A DNA stretch of 64,000 nucleotides from Macrobrachium rosenbergii. Its lineage: Eukaryota; Arthropoda; Malacostraca; Decapoda; Palaemonidae. The position numbers and the translations under genes were made by a program. Each line of letters opens with the position of its first letter. Position 1 is the stretch's first letter. The stretch spans positions 2,913,998-2,977,997 of the forward strand of contig NC_089756.1 of the NCBI RefSeq assembly GCF_040412425.1, read 5' to 3'. Shown piece after piece: positions 59,585 through 64,000 of this stretch. The notes under the pieces are model-generated. The model was given only the letters and a program-made list of their open reading frames with translations, made no database searches and had not been told where the DNA came from.

Positions 59585-60835
59585 ATGTCTGCCAAGGAGT
59601 ACAAAACCATCATGGAGGTAGGGAAAAGTATGGGGTTAAAAGGAGAACAGCTGTCTCAGTGGGTCCAAGACCAGGTTGCTACCGCTAGGAAGGAGAGAGA
59701 AGAAAGGGAGGAAAAGGAGCGACAAGAGAAAGAGAAGCAGCAACAGCATGAACTGCCTTGGCACAGGAGAAAGAAAAGGAGCGTCAAGATAATGAAAAGG
59801 AGCAGCAAGAGAAAGAAAGGGATTGTCAAGAGAAAGAGAAGCAGCAACAGCATGAACTGCCTTGGCACAGGAGAAAGAAAAGGAGTGTCAAGAAAAAGAA
59901 AAGGAGCAGCAAGAGAAAGAAAGGGAGTGTCAAGAGAAAGAGAAACAGGGACAGCATGAGCTAGCCTAGGAGCAAGAGAGAAAGGAACAAGAAGAAACAC
60001 AAAGGTTGTAGGAGCTAGCCCTAAGGGAGAAAGAGATAGCCTTAAAGAAGGAAGTTGAAATTGAACAAGCCAAGCCAGCCAGTGCCATGGCACTGGCCCA
60101 ACACCGAGCCGATCATCCACCCTCGGTCTCTGCTCCTTCCATTATCTCAAATATCAGCCACCTCATGCCTTACTGGAATGAAGCAGAGCCAGAGGCTTTG
60201 CTGGAATAGGTGGAAATCCTCTTTGAGCACAATCCGACTGACACCAAGAAGGCCATGATCCTAGCAAAACACATGGCTAGAAAGGGTCAGGATGCCCTAA
60301 ATTCCTTAGAAAATGGTGACAAGCAAAACCTTGGGGCAGTCAGGAAGGCCATAACAACAGCATATGAGATTATGCCTGAGAGTTGGAGACAAAGGTGGCG
60401 AGGTCTTTCCTAGGAGGTCAGCCAAACCTGGTCCAACTGGTGCTACAAAAAGTCTTGTGTCTTGCAACGGTGGATCAACACCTTGGAGTGCAAGGAGTTC
60501 GAGGACTTACTAAATCAACTCCAACTTGAGGACTTCTTCCATTATGCTCCCAGCCCCTTGGCTCTTCACATTAATGAGAAACAGCCAAGACTATTCATGG
60601 ACTGCTGCCGCCTGCCCGATGTGTTCAAGATGCACTACCAATCCCCCAGCACCTCCAGTAAGTGCACAGTCCCTCCTGACCCCCCTGCCTCATCAGTCCA
60701 ACCAAGAAACAGACCTTCAAATCCACCTGTATGTACTTATTGTGAGAAGGTAGGGCATTTGGAAGCCCAGTGCAAAGCGAAAGGGGAAGCCATGTCGAAG
60801 CCCCCCCTGTAACTAGAAATCCCAGCCTGCCCATA
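59585..60835 (+). pseudogene. Retrotransposon gag-like gene with zinc knuckle, broken
   Basis: ATG at 59585 opens MSAKEYKTIMEVGKSMGLKG, then a Glu/Lys/Gln-rich coiled-coil stretch inflated by a 104-bp tandem repeat that changes frame each time. Further frames carry a capsid-like helical part (about 60150-60600: HNPTDTKKAMILAKHMARKG, AITTAYEIMPESWRQRW) and a CCHC zinc knuckle CTYCEKVGHLEAQC (about 60730-60772). This order is that of an LTR-retrotransposon gag. At least four shifts or stops are present. Confidence 0.75.
59731..59960. repeat. ~104-bp tandem repeat in gag coiled-coil region
   Basis: Units with gcagcaacagcatgaactgc near 59737 and 59841 and an altered one (aaacagggacagcatgag) near 59945. 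The period of about 104 is not a multiple of three. Confidence 0.85.
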
Positions 60836-62000
60836 CTGCAACTGCTCCTCTTAGAGATTATAGCCAGGTTTACTGCCATACTTGTAAGAAATACAAGCAT
60901 TCCGTGAATTTCAGGGATTGCCCTGGAAAGAAATATACCGCCATTGTTACTCTAGCAGCTACTCATCCATCCTCTTTAGAACCTCCCTTATATGGTGAGA
61001 CAAGGTACCAATGGTGCCATCAGTGAAGACAACAAACCCATAACTATTGAAGGCATCAATAGGCTGAAACTCCTGCCTGTCCAATTGAGGGTCACCAGGC
61101 CTCACAAAAGTAGGATTTGTACAAGTGGAGTAGCTGATCACATACTTGGAGGCTATGACATCCTCTTAGGACAGGACCCCCCCCCCTCCCAGTCCCTTCT
61201 CTGGGCCAGCCAGGGGTCCTACCCTTCGAGTCTCAGTCAGGTGCTGATGGTCATTCCAGCCCTGCCATTGAGCCACAGCCAGTGCCTATGCCTGGCCAGT
61301 GTAGCGCTCTGCCCAGTCCAGTCATTAAGCCCATACCACAGTCAGATTCTGGTTCCTTGCTCAAGAAGCCCGGCACTCTTGGCCCCTATGCCGCTTAGGT
61401 CTCCTCTCCAATCCTGTGCCTGAACCTGCCTTAGTGTCGGTGCCAGAGCGTGCTGTTGATCTCCCTTCAGGAGATCCCACTCCAGCCCCCCTCTCGTCTA
61501 CTGGCCTGGCCCTGCTACCAGTGTCTGACCAAGAGCCAGCCCAAAGCTCAGTAGGGTCTTTTCCGGATTCCCCTAAACACAGGGGAAGCTTGTCCCCCAG
61601 TGCAGCCTCGCAACCTGTGCCAGAGTTGATCCTTGTAACCTGTGAGCCTCGTGCACCTACAGCCACCTCTTCATCTTCACCACCCTCCCCAGAAGACGAG
61701 ACTCTGGTGGACGACCATCTCTGAGAAGTCGTATTTAAGCTGGTCACCGATGTGGAGGCCATGCCACAAAAGCTAGCAGAACTAGTTGGCACCACCGCTG
61801 TCCAGGTTGACACAGCAGCCGAGGCAGTAGCCAACTCAGTGCCTGTTTCGCCAGTTGACATAATACCCATAGTCAGTCCAGGTCTAGGTCCCAGGGGTAG
61901 TTGTATCACGGGCCCAAACCTGGCCCAAGGGTCTTCTCAGCCTCCTCTGGAGCCACATGCCAAGGCCCCAGTTAGGAGATCTCAGCCTAAAGGGTGAAAG
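60836..62000 (+). pseudogene. Protease-like remnant and Pro/Ser-rich region after gag
   Basis: At 60992-61180 a reading with LLPVQLRVTRPHKSRICTSG and then GGYDILLGQD resembles the end of a retropepsin domain of gypsy-type elements. From 61200 to 62000 come two open stretches very rich in Pro, Ser, Ala and Val (61416-61724, 61752-61997) without a recognised domain. No reverse transcriptase, RNase H or integrase follows in the window, so the element is gag/protease only or was truncated. Confidence 0.5.
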
Positions 62001-62776
62001 AAATCAAGAAGAAAGAGGAGTAAGGGGTGTAGAAGGTCCAGGTAGTTAACAGAGCCACTGCATTCTCATGGCATTCGTGTCCTACACCTACATAACAGTG
62101 CCTTATCTTAATAGAGAAATTCTGGCACCTTGCCCAGAGAAGGATGCCTAGATTGTCTCCTAACCTATAGCCTAACCAGGACTTGTATCTTATGAAATAT
62201 GTGATTTCAACTTATAATTAGCCGAATCTGTTCTCTAGCACACAGCTGACGACATGGTGTAGCTCCATTTTATTTACTAATTAGCTGAGTCTGTTCTCTA
62301 GTACACAGCTGAGGACATGTTGTAGCTCCATTTTATTTACCCTGCATGCTAATGTATATTTTAAATTTAAATTTTTTAACCTGTGTGTTATTGCAAAGCA
62401 GGATCTTTGTGTGTTTATGCTGCATTAAAGTTAATTGCATCTCATTTTGAATGTTCATAAAGCATTTTAGTTATTTGCTTCACCCACATAATTAGCTTAT
62501 TTGATGCATTCCCCTTACCACTGCTTATAACTAACGTAAAGTATTCGAAGCTGCCATTTATTTGTGTAGAAATTTTAATACACTGTGACTGTTCCCTAGC
62601 TCTCACACGAAGGACCAGTCCTAGCTTCCTTTGTATTTTAGCTTGCCATATTTTATAGACTTGGTGCTCTTTTAAAATTCATTTTGCTTCCTTTGCTAGG
62701 TTGTGTGTGGCATTCTGTTAGTTAATTAATTGATTTACTAGATTTAGTCAACTGCACAGACAGTACAGTACATTCC
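62001..62776. other. Noncoding, with a 63-bp duplication
   Basis: No ORF of note. The 63-bp direct duplication at 62215-62340 is the only structure. I could not match this segment to the region upstream of gag, so it does not serve as the 3' LTR. Confidence 0.45.
62215..62340. repeat. 63-bp tandem duplication
   Basis: Two copies (62215-62277, 62278-62340), each with ctgttctctag, cacagctga and gtagctccattttatttac. Confidence 0.92.
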
Positions 62777-63835
62777 TTAACCCTTAAACGCCAACTGGAC
62801 GTATCGTATGTCGACTAAAATTGTCTGTTGGGTGCCGAGTGGATGTACCGTACGTCAACTACAAAAAATTTCAACCTTCGGTCAACTTTGACTCGACCGA
62901 AATGGTTGAAAAACACAATTGTAAGCTAAAACTCTTACATTCTAGTAATATTCAACCATTTACCTTCATTTTGCAACAAATTGGAAGTCTCTAGCACAAT
63001 ATTTTGATTTATGGTGAATTTTTTAAAAAACTTTTTCTTTACGTCCCCGCTGTAACTCGGCCGAAAATTTCGGAAATTCTTTCACCATTTTGTCGTAATG
63101 TTTGCACCGGTTTATATTAGTCGTTACATAAAGTTTTATATATGGAAATGTGCGCAATTTCATGTAGAATACAACAGAAAATAACTCATGGTTGTAGCTT
63201 CTATCAGTTTTGAAATATTTCCATATAAATCACGATAAGTGCCAAAATTTCAACCTTCGGTCAACTTTGACTCGACCAAAATGGTCGAAAACTGCAATTG
63301 TAAGCTAAAACACTTACAGTCTAGTAATGTTCAATCAATTACCTTCATTTTGCAACAAACGGGAAGTCTCTAGCACAATATTTCGATTTATGGTGAATTT
63401 TTTAAAAAACTTTTTGTATGTCCGCGTTACGAATTCATGCATCATTTTGTGATAATATTTTCTCTGTGTTGATTTGTTGTATACCAAAATCATTGCAGTT
63501 TAGTGTACAATACAAAGAAAAAAAAATAACTTGTTAGCTTTAACTGTTTTGCTCACAGCGCAATTTGTATACAATTATATATGAAATTTTTTTTTGCACT
63601 GTCATATATTTCAATATTTATATATGATAATGATATTTTTTTCATTTCTGATGGTTGCATACTAAACTTCAGGCAGTGACAAAAAAAGGAGCCAAAAATT
63701 AACTCTTAATCTTAAAAACTAAGCGTGCAGTGATTTTTTGAAAAAAACTTTTTTTCTGCTTCAGCGCTAACTCCCGAACGCCGCTGGCATACGACAGACA
63801 CTTTTGTAAATAGAGGCTCGGCGTTAGAGGGTTAA
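62777..63835 (+). mobile_element. TTAA-flanked element, family A, 2 tandem units
   Basis: TTAA at 62777-62780 and 63832-63835. The left terminus is CCCTTAAACGCCAACT; the right terminus is changed (gcgttagaggg instead of gcgtttaaggg). Two units start near 62872 and 63251. At 1059 bp it is one unit shorter than the copies at 4220 and 16519. Confidence 0.8.
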
Positions 63836-64000
63836 ATGAATGCAGGCATATTATCCTTAGCATTAAGTATTGTTGTTTTATGTAATTGAGAGAGAGTATT
63901 CTGCACTGGCCAGGCAGCCAAAACGCCACTTTGGTTTGCTAAGATTTGCACAGGTTAAGCCTATTCTTACAGAATTTCTGTCCCATTTAGGACGGAATCG
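63836..64000. other. Window end, no feature seen
   Basis: Short AT-rich stretch with a small GA run. Confidence 0.4.

Noticed and set aside
59656..60120. 154-codon minus-strand Leu/Phe-rich frame as a membrane protein
   Set aside because: Antisense of the Glu/Lys/Arg-rich gag coiled coil, which produces hydrophobic shadow frames.
61361..61909. 182-codon minus-strand frame
   Set aside because: Antisense to the Pro/Ser-rich region after gag; no start context or domain. Left as uncertain but not annotated.

Overview
This is eukaryotic DNA, most likely from a decapod crustacean (shrimp, prawn, crayfish or crab). The grounds are long GT-AG introns, many long (CT)n/(GA)n and (TTA)n microsatellites, several DIRS1-like tyrosine-recombinase retrotransposons, and a LINE 3' end of a kind I associate with decapod sequences. 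The species cannot be named from the sequence. No bacterial operon, rRNA, confident tRNA or CRISPR array is present.

The only host gene I can support is on the + strand. Six consecutive phase-compatible exons (2024-26980) encode the central GH47 domain of an EDEM1-like ER degradation-enhancing alpha-mannosidase-like protein. The 5' exons lie before the window. The 3' exons were not found after 26980, so 26981-64000 is either a very long intron or intergenic. The third intron seen here is 17 kb and is filled with mobile elements.

Mobile elements make up most of the window. (1) Four DIRS-like retrotransposons: a structurally complete but frame-broken copy (8362-14526) with inverted terminal repeats and internal complementary region; a second with both ITRs (38651-46071), a recombinase cut off at the right ITR, and a candidate intron in ORF1; a decayed copy whose right end and complementary region survive (about 18400-22943); and a fragment (29150-30568). 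(2) A TTAA-bounded family with ends like piggyBac MITEs (4220-5681, 16519-17976, 48445-54187, 62777-63835, and a cut copy at 1-751). Its core is a tandem array of an about 380-bp unit: two or three units in ordinary copies and about twelve in the 5.7-kb copy. Other TTAA-bounded elements at 37104-37869 and probably 24046-25290 also carry internal tandem repeats. (3) Tigger/pogo-type DNA transposon relics (30607-34350, 35100-35756, 56090-56910) and TA-flanked MITEs (15187-15539, 46857-47515, part at 55363-55573). (4) A 5'-truncated LINE on the minus strand (6190-7930). (5) A gag-and-protease-like element without recognisable polymerase (59585-62000).

All transposon genes carry frameshifts, stops or truncations, so none looks able to move on its own in this copy. 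The most unusual structure is the expanded TTAA element at 48445-54187, where a transposable element has become a satellite-like higher-order array. Next is the candidate spliced ORF1 of the second DIRS element.
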